DNA from: Flavobacteriales bacterium
GTDB lineage: Bacteria > Bacteroidota > Bacteroidia > Flavobacteriales_D > Crocinitomicaceae
Length of the DNA stretch: 64,000 nucleotides
Assembly: GCA_947474675.1 (NCBI GenBank)
Contig: CANJKA010000001.1
Location: 1-64,000, forward strand
Direction: 5' to 3'
The stretch's first letter is position 1. Each line of letters opens with the position of its first letter. The position numbers were made by a program, and so were the translations under genes. The notes below the pieces were generated by a model. The model saw only the letters and a program-made list of their open reading frames with translations, ran no database searches and was not told the DNA's origin. This document shows positions 8,411 to 16,749 of this stretch, in pieces.

Positions 8411-9796
8411 ATGAAATTTTTAACTTTCAGTTTAATCGCCCTAATTCTTTGCTCTTGTGGGGCAATTTTACCTGAAGCACCAGCAATCAATGTTCAATCT
8501 GCTCCAGTCATTGTTCAACCTGTTTCTACAGTTGTCGTTCCTATCAAAATAAATTTGACTCCTTATTTTAAGGATACAGACAAATCTATCCCTAAAAAAT
8601 TTACAGGAAAAGAAGAAAATTGTGAAGATGTAAGTTTTTCTTATGTTTTTCAACGTGATCCAATCGTTTTTAAAGGAGAAGGGAATTCTATACTATTTGA
8701 CGTGGATGGAAAATATTCATTGAACATAAATTATTGTGCAAAATGTTCAGATTTATTCAGTGATAAACCTCAATGTTTAACACCTAGACTTTATGTTAGT
8801 TGTGGAACGAATGGAGAAGCAATGCGAAAAGTTGAAGTTGGTTATACGACGAGTATTAAATTAACGCCAGATTTCAAATTGAAAGCTAATACAACTTTAC
8901 GAAAATTTGAAACGATTGATCCGTGTAAAATAAGTGTCTTTAAATATAATGCGACAGAATTATTAAAAAAAGAAGTAACCAAAGTTTTAAAAGGGTTGGA
9001 AGACGATATTGACAAGCAAATTGGAGCAGTAGATCTTAAAAAAGAAGCTGAAAAAGCATGGAAAATATTAGCTGAACCAATTTCACTAGGAAGTTATGGC
9101 TATTTCAATGCAAATCCAACTAAAATTGGCTTTGATAATTTGAAATTTACAGGAACAACTGCAACGGCTGATTTGGCATTAATTTTAAACCCAAAACTGA
9201 CAACCAATCTACAAGTTGCTAAACCATTAGCTCTTCCAAAATTGAGTGAAATACCAGAAATCAATGGTTTTAACATCACATTAGATGTTATCGCAACTTA
9301 CGATTCCTTGAGTAAAATAATGACCAAAGAATTAAAAGGAAAAGAATTAGATTTAAAAGGAAAAAAAGTCATTTTTGAAACAATCGAAATCTTCGGAGCT
9401 TCTAATCAACAAGTAAGTTTAAAAATAGGATTTTCAGGAAGTAAAAAAGGAGTTATTTTTTTATTAGGAACACCAACGTTCGATCAAGAAAAACAAATGT
9501 TATCATTTCCTGACTTATCCTTTGACTTGAATACCAAAAGTGCTTTGTTAAAATCTGCTAAATGGTTGTTTAATGATAAAATAACAGATGCATTGAGAAC
9601 AAGTTCAATCGTAGATTTAAAACCACATTTATTAACGTTAAAACAAATGGTTGAAAAGCAATTGAACACCGAAGTACAGCCAGGAATATTCTTAAAAGGA
9701 AATATAAAAGAATTAAAAATGAACGGTATTTATCCAAACAATGAAACATTGATTTTAAGAATTAATTCTATTGGAGGATTGTCTTTGGAGATGTAA
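8411..9796 (+). CDS. DUF4403 family lipoprotein
   Basis: A 461-residue lipoprotein. The signal peptide MKFLTFSLIALILCSC ends in a type II cleavage site (Leu-Cys-Ser-Cys, lipidated Cys16). The body has the DUF4403 pattern: a repeated beta-rich layout with two halves (INLTPYF near the start; DLALILNPKLTT and FNITLDVIATYDSLSK in the second half) and the long lysine-rich helix LLKKEVTKVLKGLEDDIDKQ. DUF4403 proteins resemble lipid-binding BPI/SMP-like folds, but no function is established. The start at 8411 is preferred over the in-frame ATG at 8402 because of promoter position and the typical MK signal-peptide start. Probably anchored in the outer membrane. Monocistronic. Confidence 0.82.
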   Translation: MKFLTFSLIALILCSCGAILPEAPAINVQSAPVIVQPVSTVVVPIKINLTPYFKDTDKSIPKKFTGKEENCEDVSFSYVFQRDPIVFKGEGNSILFDVDGKYSLNINYCAKCSDLFSDKPQCLTPRLYVSCGTNGEAMRKVEVGYTTSIKLTPDFKLKANTTLRKFETIDPCKISVFKYNATELLKKEVTKVLKGLEDDIDKQIGAVDLKKEAEKAWKILAEPISLGSYGYFNANPTKIGFDNLKFTGTTATADLALILNPKLTTNLQVAKPLALPKLSEIPEINGFNITLDVIATYDSLSKIMTKELKGKELDLKGKKVIFETIEIFGASNQQVSLKIGFSGSKKGVIFLLGTPTFDQEKQMLSFPDLSFDLNTKSALLKSAKWLFNDKITDALRTSSIVDLKPHLLTLKQMVEKQLNTEVQPGIFLKGNIKELKMNGIYPNNETLILRINSIGGLSLEM

Positions 9797-10004
9797 AAAA
9801 ATCTTTCTGAAAAACAGGTATTTATACTGTAGGAACTTCATTTAATTAGAACTAGTTTTGACGAGAATAAAATTCTTGAAGTGATGTATATTGCTTTTTG
9901 AGGTTTGTGTATAGGGCAATTGGTGTCTTTGTATGCGAAATAAAGTGAAAAATGATTCGCGTAGGGAATAGGTTGGGCCTCATTGTAAAAAGACAGAATA
10001 ATTA

Positions 10005-10715
10005 ATGAAAATAGTGACTTGGAATTGTAATGGTGCGTTAAGGAATAAGTTTGAACATCTTTCAGACCTTAATGCTGACCTTTATATTATCCAAGAATGT
10101 GAAAATCCAGAATTATCAAAACATCAACATTATATTTCTTGGGCGGGAAATTACCTTTGGAAAGGCGACAATAAAAATAAAGGCCTTGGGATCTTTACAA
10201 AAAACAAAACGACTATTGAATTAATTAACTGGAGTATTACCTACAAAGACCATGAAGTAAAGCACTTCTTGCCTTGTCTCGTGAATAATGATTTTCAATT
10301 ATTGAGTATTTGGACAAGCCAAAACAAATCGCCAAACTTTGGCTACATAGGACAATTGTGGAAATATTTAGAAATAAACAAATCAAAATTTAAGAAAATA
10401 ATTCTTGCTGGGGATTTTAATAGTAATACAAGTTGGGATGAATGGGGTAGATGGTGGAATCATTCGGACGTAGTAAATGATTTATCCAAAATGAACATAA
10501 ATAGTTTATATCATTCCTATTTTAATGAGCGACAAGGAAAAGAAACAAAACCGACTTTTTTTCTCCAAAGAAATAAAGCAAAACCATATCACATTGATTA
10601 TATTTTTGCATCAAGAGAAATTGAAAGCGGCATGACAAATTTTGAAGTAGCAGACATTGAAAAATGGATAAACTACAGTGATCATCTGCCTGTAATTTGT
10701 GAACTTAATAAATAA
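10005..10715 (+). CDS. Endonuclease/exonuclease/phosphatase (EEP) family protein
   Basis: A 236-residue EEP-fold metal-dependent hydrolase of the exonuclease III/DNase I superfamily. Active-site blocks are readable: TWNCNG with Asn7, IIQECE with Glu31 (Mg2+ ligand), LAGDFNSN with Asp137/Asn139, HIDYIFAS and the terminal YSDHLPV with the catalytic Asp/His pair near 226-227. There is no signal peptide, so it should act in the cytoplasm, probably on nucleic acid. It is translationally coupled to the next gene: the TAA stop and next ATG share one base (TAATG at 10713-10717). With its GIY-YIG partner it forms a two-nuclease cassette in an accessory stretch. Substrate specificity cannot be read from the sequence. 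Confidence 0.88.
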   Translation: MKIVTWNCNGALRNKFEHLSDLNADLYIIQECENPELSKHQHYISWAGNYLWKGDNKNKGLGIFTKNKTTIELINWSITYKDHEVKHFLPCLVNNDFQLLSIWTSQNKSPNFGYIGQLWKYLEINKSKFKKIILAGDFNSNTSWDEWGRWWNHSDVVNDLSKMNINSLYHSYFNERQGKETKPTFFLQRNKAKPYHIDYIFASREIESGMTNFEVADIEKWINYSDHLPVICELNK

Positions 10716-11578
10716 TGAAATTCGGAAAGACAATAAAAATATTTCTCATTGACGGAGAACCAAACGGACGAATGAGTTGCGAACTTTCCAACTGGTCTGG
10801 AAAGGCTTATAAAATCCCACGAATTAAAATTAAAGACTGTTCAGACCGTGACGACTTAACAAGCACAGGAGTATATCTACTTTTCGGAAAAGATGATGCA
10901 GGGAAAGACCAAGTATATATTGGTGAAGCTGAATCAATTTTAAAAAGACTGAATCAACAGTTAACTCAAAAAGATTTTTGGAACGAAGCAATTGTTTTTA
11001 TTAGCAAAGATGAAAACCTAAACAAGGCTCACATAAAATATTTAGAAAACCGCTTACATGATATTGCAAAATCTGCCAATCGTTACTCGGTTGACAATTC
11101 TATTATTCCGACTCAATCCTCAATCTCTGAGTCTGACAAAGCAGAAATGGAAGAATTTATTGAATACATTAAAATGCTTGTAAATACTCTCGGACATAAA
11201 GTATTTGATGAAAAAAGAGAATTCAAACCAAAACAAAAACAAGAATCATTTTTTATAAAAGCAGCTCGTGGTGCAGACGGACAAGGCGAACCGACATCTG
11301 ACGGTTTTGTGGTTTTCAAAAACTCCAAAGCAGCAGCGAAAATTGTAAATTCAATGACTTCAAACTTTATTACTTACAGACAAAAACTAATTTACGAAGG
11401 AGTGCTTGTAGACAAAGGAGAATACTTTGAATTTTCAGATGACTATATTTTCAGTAGTCCATCGACAGCAGCAGTTATGGTTATGGGACGCAATGCAAAT
11501 GGACTGACAGAATGGAAAAATAAAGACGGGAAGACATTGAAAGAATTTGAAACGAATGAAAAAACAACGAAGGCATAA
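10715..11578 (+). CDS. GIY-YIG nuclease with C-terminal DUF4357
   Basis: A 287-residue protein. Residues about 48-125 form a GIY-YIG nuclease domain: GVY at 52-54, YIG at 68-70, candidate catalytic Arg78 in ILKRLNQ and Glu111 in YLENRL. A linker (about 130-185) leads to a C-terminal region about 190-285 with AAAKIVNSM, and from about 230 a DUF4357-like motif (AAVMVMGRNANGLTEWK). DUF4357 is often joined to GIY-YIG domains or restriction-type proteins and may bind nucleic acid. The start overlaps the EEP nuclease stop by one base, so the two are co-translated. The gene ends in CATAACAGCAC, an 11-mer found again exactly across the stop of the flavin reductase gene at 21155-21165. Confidence 0.87.
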   Translation: MKFGKTIKIFLIDGEPNGRMSCELSNWSGKAYKIPRIKIKDCSDRDDLTSTGVYLLFGKDDAGKDQVYIGEAESILKRLNQQLTQKDFWNEAIVFISKDENLNKAHIKYLENRLHDIAKSANRYSVDNSIIPTQSSISESDKAEMEEFIEYIKMLVNTLGHKVFDEKREFKPKQKQESFFIKAARGADGQGEPTSDGFVVFKNSKAAAKIVNSMTSNFITYRQKLIYEGVLVDKGEYFEFSDDYIFSSPSTAAVMVMGRNANGLTEWKNKDGKTLKEFETNEKTTKA

Positions 11579-11667
11579 CAGCACCTAAAAGAAATTAGCG
11601 GTTCAGTGTTTAAATCAAGCTTTGTGCTGAGTATCAAGTTCAGTGCCGACAGACAGTTTAGTGTTAC
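11574..11667. repeat. Palindromic gene-end element (cassette-boundary-like)
   Basis: It begins with CATAACAGCAC (11574-11584) across the GIY-YIG stop codon. CAGCAC (11579-11584) pairs with GTGCTG (11624-11629). TAAC at the left is mirrored by GTTA at about 11663-11666. The inner text (TCAGTGTTTAAATCAAG, GTGCTGAGTATCAAG) resembles the spacer at 16130-16225. It is reminiscent of attC-like recombination sites, but the canonical attC core is absent. Confidence 0.4.
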
Positions 11668-11724
11668 GAAATACTCTTCTTCGACAAGCCAAAACCATTG
11701 TGCATCATATTAAAGAAACCCGAA

Positions 11725-12786
11725 ATGAACAAGAAATTGAAAATGATTAACATACTACTTATATTGACACTAAACTTTTCTTGCGTTGACAAGAAATCAA
11801 CAGAAAAAGAACCTAACAAGGCTGAATTGGTAGTAACTTCAAAAACAGACACCTTAAAATTTACTTCTGGAATACGTATTATCTTTCAGGACAGTAAAGG
11901 CAATTATTGGCTTGGAAGTCATAATGAAGGCGTAAGTTTTTATAATGGAAAATCATTTGAATACTTTACAACTAATGAAGGTTTATCCGACAATCAAATC
12001 CGTTCAATACAAGAAGACAAGAATGGTAAAATTTGGCTTGGAACTGCAAAAGGAGCAAGTGTGTATGACAAAGGAGTGTTAACAAATTATTTGACAAAAA
12101 ACAACGAACCAAAATATGAATGGAATCAAACCAATGGAGATTTATGGTTTTATGCGGGTGAAGAAGACGGAATAAATCGTTTTGACGGAATAAAAATGAA
12201 CTATTTAATCTTCCCAAAACCCAAAAATGAAAATCCTGATAATACTTATGGCGTAACTGATATTTCAAAAGAGAAAGACGGTAATGTTTGGATTGGGACT
12301 TATGCAGCATTATTTAACTATGATGGTGAAATTGTAAATATCTTTGATAAAGAAAAATTAAACCTAAAAGATAATGAGCTTTTGCATATAAGAAGTGTTT
12401 TAGCAGATTCAAAAGGTCGAATTTGGATAGGAAATAATGGAATTGGCGTTTTGCTAATGGAAGGTAATTCAATAATTAATTTTTCTGAAAAGAATAATTT
12501 AATCCATCCCACAAGTGCAAGAAGAGGAGATAAATCAAAACCAGGTACACTTGAACACGTTTTTGCTATTGAAGAAGATTCAGAAGGCAATATTTGGTTT
12601 GGAGATAGAGATACAGGAGCTTGGAAATATGACGGCAAAACTCTTACAAACTATTCAATTAGTGATAAACTATCTGACACAATGATTTGGACTATTTATA
12701 AAGACAACAAAAACAATTTGCTTTTTGGAATGGCAAATGGAAATATATTTAAGTTTAACGGAAAGGTTTTTGAAAAGCAATTTTAA
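11725..12786 (+). CDS. Two-component-regulator-propeller-type lipoprotein
   Basis: A 353-residue protein. A hydrophobic N-terminus ends at LNFSC (Cys20), a relaxed lipoprotein signal. The remainder is a beta-propeller of Reg_prop-type repeats of about 40-50 residues, each with a G-x-[IYV]-W-[IFL]-G signature: GNYWLGS, GKIWLGT, GNVWIGT, GRIWIGN and GNIWFGD, followed by an IWTIYKDNKNN blade. Such propellers usually form the sensor part of hybrid histidine kinases; here the propeller is free-standing and membrane-anchored. Start chosen at the ATG at 11725, because the upstream in-frame ATG (11698) would put polar residues ahead of the signal sequence. Ligand unknown. Confidence 0.82.
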   Translation: MNKKLKMINILLILTLNFSCVDKKSTEKEPNKAELVVTSKTDTLKFTSGIRIIFQDSKGNYWLGSHNEGVSFYNGKSFEYFTTNEGLSDNQIRSIQEDKNGKIWLGTAKGASVYDKGVLTNYLTKNNEPKYEWNQTNGDLWFYAGEEDGINRFDGIKMNYLIFPKPKNENPDNTYGVTDISKEKDGNVWIGTYAALFNYDGEIVNIFDKEKLNLKDNELLHIRSVLADSKGRIWIGNNGIGVLLMEGNSIINFSEKNNLIHPTSARRGDKSKPGTLEHVFAIEEDSEGNIWFGDRDTGAWKYDGKTLTNYSISDKLSDTMIWTIYKDNKNNLLFGMANGNIFKFNGKVFEKQF

Positions 12787-12920
12787 GAAATACGAACGCA
12801 AAAAAGCCGTTTTGCACAAAATTTGAAATTCTTACTTCGTGTCTGGGGGAAGTCGATAAATTTTAAATTTTTTACTTCGATTTAAGTTCAAAAAGAACAA
12901 ACATTAATAAAAACAAAAAA

Positions 12921-14498
12921 ATGAAATATCTTATCATAATAATTATCGTTTTCACTGAATTTAAATCTGCAGCTCAATACACTGAATTTAATTTAGATTT
13001 TGAATCCAAGAATAATTTAAACCTCCCAAATTGTTGGGGCAAAAATGAGTCAGGAATTGAATTTTATTTGGATAGTATTAATGTTTTTCATGGAAATTAT
13101 TCGCTATCAACTGAAATTTCTGGAAAAGCATCTTATGCACAAATATTTCAATCAATTTCAAACAAAAACTTTCATTTTATAGAGTTTAATGGATATGTAA
13201 AAGGTGATGGTTATTTAGCAATTAATATAGATGGGAAAGTATTTAAATCAAAATCCACGGAAACCATTAACGGATTTAATTTCCATAAAATTGCAATTCC
13301 AGTAAACGAAAGGAGTAAAAAAATTTATATCCTTTGTATTTCAAAGTCAATAAGCACATTCGATAATTTAAATATAATGATTGATAACGTTGAATATGGT
13401 AAATCAGCTAATGAACTTTTGACTACGGATAAAGAGGTAATAAAGAACAATTCCATACCATTCACTATAAATGATTCTACTTTTGCAGAAATGACTGATT
13501 TAAAACCCATTAAATTATTTGGTATTGGTGAAGGCACACATGGTACAAAAGAGTTTAAACAATCACAATTTCAATTATCACAATACTTGATAGAAAAGCA
13601 CACTATAAATAATATATTAATTGAATGCAACTACTTTGAAATTAAAGCACTTAATGAATACCTACTTATAGATTCTATTCAGGAAATCAAAATTGATGAA
13701 CTGACATATTGGATATATAAGAACGAGGAATTTATACTGTTTTTAAAATGGATTAAACAGTATAACACTAATAATTTAAACAAGGTGCAATTAATCGGTT
13801 ATGACATTATGATTCAAAATGATTCATCAAATCAAACTGTAAATTATTTCAAAAGTATAGGTCAATTTGAAGTCGCTGAGGAATTCAACGCCCTTATTCA
13901 AGAATTACCTGATATATCTGAAATTCAAAGTGGGAAAATAAAACGTACCACTAAATATTTGAAAAAACTTATTAAACTGGAAAAGAAGCTAAATTTAATA
14001 ACATCTGATGAGATTAATCAAAACATTTGGATGCTTAAACAATACTGTCGAATCATAGCAAATCCATCTCCGAACACAAGGGCGAATTTACTTTTAGAAA
14101 ACATTTCTTTTTTTGCAAAAGGAGGAAAGAAACAAATAGTTTTAGCTCATAATTCACATATATCTGAAATGAAAATAAAATTTCAAGGGGAAGCAATTAC
14201 ATTTTGTTCACTAGCAGGAAAAGGAAAATATATGGCTAAAGATGACAATAATAAATTAGTAGAATATAGTATGCAATTACCTTATGTTGGAACACTAGAA
14301 TATTATTTGGATCGCGAAATTATTACACCAGTTATCATAGCCAACAATGCTGAAATAAGAAGAATTGCTGCTGAAATGTCTACTCGAAATATCGGTTCAG
14401 TAAAGCCAGAACATGAATTTATTTTAAATAGTGATAACTTAGGAATTAACGATTATTTAATTTATTTTCCAGAAACAACAGTGTGCAAGACATTTTAA
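12921..14498 (+). CDS. Erythromycin esterase-like protein, exported
   Basis: A 525-residue protein with a signal peptide (about 1-18, ending SAAQ). A beta-rich N-terminal region (about 25-150, LDFESKNNLNLPNCW then NVFHGNYSLS) resembles a carbohydrate-binding or jelly-roll module. From about 185 it is an erythromycin-esterase-like (EreA/ChaN superfamily) domain: GIGEGTHGTKEF with Glu204 and His207, LIECNYFEIKALNEYL, and AHNSH with His410 and His413. Many family members are not antibiotic esterases, so resistance should not be assumed. The gene is flanked by spacers unlike its neighbours and stands alone in the accessory block. Confidence 0.85.
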   Translation: MKYLIIIIIVFTEFKSAAQYTEFNLDFESKNNLNLPNCWGKNESGIEFYLDSINVFHGNYSLSTEISGKASYAQIFQSISNKNFHFIEFNGYVKGDGYLAINIDGKVFKSKSTETINGFNFHKIAIPVNERSKKIYILCISKSISTFDNLNIMIDNVEYGKSANELLTTDKEVIKNNSIPFTINDSTFAEMTDLKPIKLFGIGEGTHGTKEFKQSQFQLSQYLIEKHTINNILIECNYFEIKALNEYLLIDSIQEIKIDELTYWIYKNEEFILFLKWIKQYNTNNLNKVQLIGYDIMIQNDSSNQTVNYFKSIGQFEVAEEFNALIQELPDISEIQSGKIKRTTKYLKKLIKLEKKLNLITSDEINQNIWMLKQYCRIIANPSPNTRANLLLENISFFAKGGKKQIVLAHNSHISEMKIKFQGEAITFCSLAGKGKYMAKDDNNKLVEYSMQLPYVGTLEYYLDREIITPVIIANNAEIRRIAAEMSTRNIGSVKPEHEFILNSDNLGINDYLIYFPETTVCKTF

Positions 14499-14655
14499 AA
14501 CTGTCTTCATTTAACCGCATCAACTAGTAATTAGCGAGAGTAAGTTAATATAAAGGTTTGTATCTTAAAAACTAAAAGTAAACTACCCGCAAACCCCACA
14601 AGACAATTGAAAATCTAAACTAAATAAAAGAAAACATAAAATAATTAAACTTTTA

Positions 14656-14687
14656 TTTGTACAGACCGTTCTGTTTGAATATATTTG
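14656..14687 (+). promoter_or_regulatory. Promoter of the TetR-SRPBCC-DUF1330 operon
   Basis: TTTG (14656-14659), a 20-base spacer, then TATATTTG (14680-14687): an exact match to the Bacteroidota -33/-7 consensus. Transcription should start near 14693, which shows that the regulator's ATG is the one at 14714 rather than any upstream codon. Confidence 0.85.
14661..14674. promoter_or_regulatory. TetR-type operator
   Basis: ACAGACCGTTCTGT is an inverted repeat (ACAGA-N4-TCTGT) that lies wholly inside the -33/-7 spacer of the promoter driving a TetR family gene. Binding there would block polymerase, so autoregulation is expected. The core (AGACC-GTTCT) resembles operators of AcrR/NemR-like repressors. 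Confidence 0.75.
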
Positions 14688-14713
14688 CACCGTCAATTAA
14701 TCAAAGTTCAAAA

Positions 14714-15301
14714 ATGAATATAAAACACGACAAAGAAAATGTATTAAAAACAGGACTTGGTATGTTTTGCAACAAAGGCTATAATAGTCTTGGTATTGAC
14801 GAGATATGTAAAGTAACAAAAATGACCAAAGGGGCGTTTTATAACGCATTTAAAAGTAAAGAGCAATTTCTAATTGAAGCCATTTTGCTTTACGCGAAAA
14901 ATAATGTGAGCAGAATAAAAACTCAACTTAAAACAAATTCTGAACAATCTGCTTATGAACGCTTACTCCAATTTTATATAACTATGCTTGACGTTCAGCC
15001 TAAAGTAAATTTTATGGGGTGTTTTATCAATAACATTATGTCGGAATTAGGTTCTGCAAATGATAAAGTTGGATTAGCTTCTTCACAAGCATTTGATGAA
15101 TTCATAGATGCCATAGAGCCGACAGTTAAGGAAGCTCAACAAAATAATGAATTAAATTCTGAATGGAACGCAAGACAAATTACAGAACTTATTCATTCTA
15201 CGTTTTACGGATCTCTTACCAGAGCCAAAAGCTCTAAAGATTATAAACAAAGCATTTGCACAATGAAACTTTTATTCAATAATTTAAAAACAAATAAATA
15301 A
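14714..15301 (+). CDS. TetR/AcrR family transcriptional regulator
   Basis: A 195-residue repressor. The N-terminal helix-turn-helix (about 5-50) reads ENVLKTGLGMFCNKGYNSLG, IDEICKVTKMTKGAFYNAF and KSKEQFLIEA, the standard TetR_N layout. The C-terminal ligand-binding helices (about 70-190) are similar to the NemR/AcrR-like TetR_C group. It is first in an operon with an SRPBCC protein (2-base gap) and a DUF1330-like protein (TAATG overlap). A clear palindrome sits in its own promoter. The inducer is probably a small electrophile or hydrophobic compound, by family analogy only. Confidence 0.93.
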   Translation: MNIKHDKENVLKTGLGMFCNKGYNSLGIDEICKVTKMTKGAFYNAFKSKEQFLIEAILLYAKNNVSRIKTQLKTNSEQSAYERLLQFYITMLDVQPKVNFMGCFINNIMSELGSANDKVGLASSQAFDEFIDAIEPTVKEAQQNNELNSEWNARQITELIHSTFYGSLTRAKSSKDYKQSICTMKLLFNNLKTNK

Positions 15302-15303
15302 AA

Positions 15304-15816
15304 ATGGGGAAAATAACCACAATTAAAAGAGAGATTGAAATCAATCAATCAAAGGACAAAGTTTGGGAAGCATTAGCAGACTTTGGCAACATTTGCCATG
15401 GACATCCTGCTGTAAGTAAATCATTTATTACTTCTTCACAAAAAGAAGGAGTTGGTGCAACTCGACATTGTGATTTTACAATGATGGGAGCAAGTGCTGA
15501 AGAAAAAGTAACGGAATGGAATGAAGGAAAAAATATCAAAATTGAAGTAGCCGAGCTTAAAAAAATGCCTGGAATTTATACAATGGCTTTGGACTTGATG
15601 ATAAGACAAAATGGAGATAAAACAATATTATCTAGCACAATGGCTTATTCAATGAAAAACAGATTTTTCGATGTAATGAACAGTCTAATGATGAAAAACA
15701 TGAATGCTAAATTATTAGACGGCATTATGGCAGGACACAAACTGTATATCGAAACAGGAACCATTGTAAATGAAAAAACAAAATTAGACACAACAATTGT
15801 AAAAAAAATAATATAA
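15304..15816 (+). CDS. SRPBCC family protein (START-like hydrophobic-ligand fold)
   Basis: A 170-residue protein with the SRPBCC/polyketide-cyclase-like pattern: IKREIEINQSKDKVWEALAD at the start, ADFGNICHGHPAVSKS, GVGATRHCDF, EEKVTEWNEGK and a long C-terminal helix. The fold forms a deep hydrophobic cavity; ligand or enzymatic role is unknown. It follows the TetR gene by 2 bases and overlaps the next gene by one base, so it is part of that regulon. Cytoplasmic, no signal peptide. Confidence 0.88.
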   Translation: MGKITTIKREIEINQSKDKVWEALADFGNICHGHPAVSKSFITSSQKEGVGATRHCDFTMMGASAEEKVTEWNEGKNIKIEVAELKKMPGIYTMALDLMIRQNGDKTILSSTMAYSMKNRFFDVMNSLMMKNMNAKLLDGIMAGHKLYIETGTIVNEKTKLDTTIVKKII

Positions 15817-16121
15817 TGACTAATAAAACATTTTTAATAGTAAATGCTGTTCCAAATGTAGATGATATGGTAAGTTTTCAATCGTATATTTCTCAAATTC
15901 TAGACGTCTTTACTAAGTTTGGTGGAAATGGAATACAACGTTGGAAAAAAAAAGAGCAAGTAATGGGACAAGGTGGTATAAAAGCAATTGCCGTTTTTGA
16001 ATTTCCTACTGAACAATCTATAAAAGAAATGATTGCAAGTGAGGATTTTAATGCCTTGAACGAGCTTCGTAAAAAAGCATACATACAAGAAGTAGATTTA
16101 ATGATTTGCGAAACCTTGTAA
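15816..16121 (+). CDS. DUF1330-like small protein (dimeric alpha-beta barrel type)
   Basis: A 101-residue protein resembling DUF1330/ferredoxin-like dimeric alpha-beta barrel proteins: FLIVNAVPNVDDMVSFQSYI, GGNGIQRWKKKEQV, AIAVFEFPTEQSIKEMI, then DFNALNELRKKAYIQEVDLM. These features fit a strand-helix-strand / strand-helix-strand fold. It overlaps the SRPBCC stop by one base (TAATG), so expression is coupled. A stress-response or small-molecule-modifying role in the TetR operon is likely; the substrate is unknown. Confidence 0.75.
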   Translation: MTNKTFLIVNAVPNVDDMVSFQSYISQILDVFTKFGGNGIQRWKKKEQVMGQGGIKAIAVFEFPTEQSIKEMIASEDFNALNELRKKAYIQEVDLMICETL

Positions 16122-16129
16122 AAAATGAC

Positions 16130-16225
16130 CGCAGCTAGGTAGCAAAAATGGAGCTTTAGTACTTAATTCAACATTGGGGATTATATTTGAAATTTATGCT
16201 GAATTGAGAATCCACCCTAGCTGCG
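16130..16225. repeat. Palindromic gene-end element with 10-bp perfect arms
   Basis: CGCAGCTAGG (16130-16139) is the exact reverse complement of CCTAGCTGCG (16216-16225). Inner words AATTCAACATT and GCTGAATT also mirror each other. The element starts 8 bases after the DUF1330-like stop codon and resembles the spacer at 11574-11667 in its inner text (TTTAGTACTTAATTCAA compared with TTCAGTGTTTAAATCAA). Confidence 0.6.
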
Positions 16226-16341
16226 ATGAATGTGAATTTCTTCTCTTTGTACTTGATAACTGAGACAAATTTAGCGTAGATTTCTAATTAATCTTGAATA
16301 AAAATTTTCAAGTGCTAAATTGAAAAAATTAAATTTATTCA

Positions 16342-16551
16342 GAAAACTCCTCATCACTTTTTTTTATTATTAATGACAAATTAATCTTCAAGTAACTATA
16401 TATTTATCCAATTAAAAAAATCAATACTTAAAGTGTCACTTCTAATTTTTCCTGTTTGTTTTGTAAAAAAATTATTTTCAGAATGATGGATTAAATACTT
16501 TCCATTAACTATTTTTAGATTCGATTTTTACAGTAACCACTTCAAATTGAT
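16342..16551 (-). pseudogene. Broken partial copy of the lipoprotein gene at 21871-22275
   Basis: About 210 bases align with 21798-22008, i.e. the 3' part of the intact lipoprotein gene plus its downstream flank; the shared blocks include AAAGTGTCACTT and GAATGATGGATTAAATAC. Read on the minus strand it gives FEVVTVKIESKNS and then an in-frame stop. One extra T (AATAGTTAATGG against AATAATAATGG) shifts the frame. The 5' half with the signal peptide is missing, and similarity stops abruptly at about 16551. Confidence 0.8.
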
Positions 16552-16749
16552 ACCTTTTGGGAAACTTGGCACTTTTTTTTTCCACATATATTTAATAATA
16601 ATTGTCTTACATACATTTTTTTTTAAATTTTGTGATAATTTTCCCGTATTTTATTGGTAAATTACTAGTGAAAGTATTTTATTCACAACAGATAATATGC
16701 ATTAAAGGCTATAATATTTAAACAAAGAACATTCATTAAACATTAAAAA

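Larger units (their letters stand above)
16122..16749. other. 628-base gene-free region with a palindromic element and a pseudogene
   Basis: From left to right: the inverted-repeat element 16130-16225; a stretch 16226-16340 that matches, with divergence, the sequence around 21720-21790; a broken copy of the lipoprotein gene (16342-16551, minus strand); and about 190 A/T-rich bases before the SOUL gene in which no standard promoter was seen. Confidence 0.7.

Noticed and set aside
9797-10004. tRNA or structured RNA in the spacer before the EEP gene
   Set aside because: The slightly G/C-richer stretch near 9957-9985 does not fold as a cloverleaf and lacks a T-loop.
12921-14498. Macrolide resistance gene
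   Set aside because: The domain is erythromycin-esterase-like, but the superfamily has many non-resistance members and this one carries an extra N-terminal module.
11574-16225. True integron attC sites
   Set aside because: The canonical RYYYAAC/GTTRRRY core pair is not present and no integrase gene was found, so only a cassette-like description is kept.
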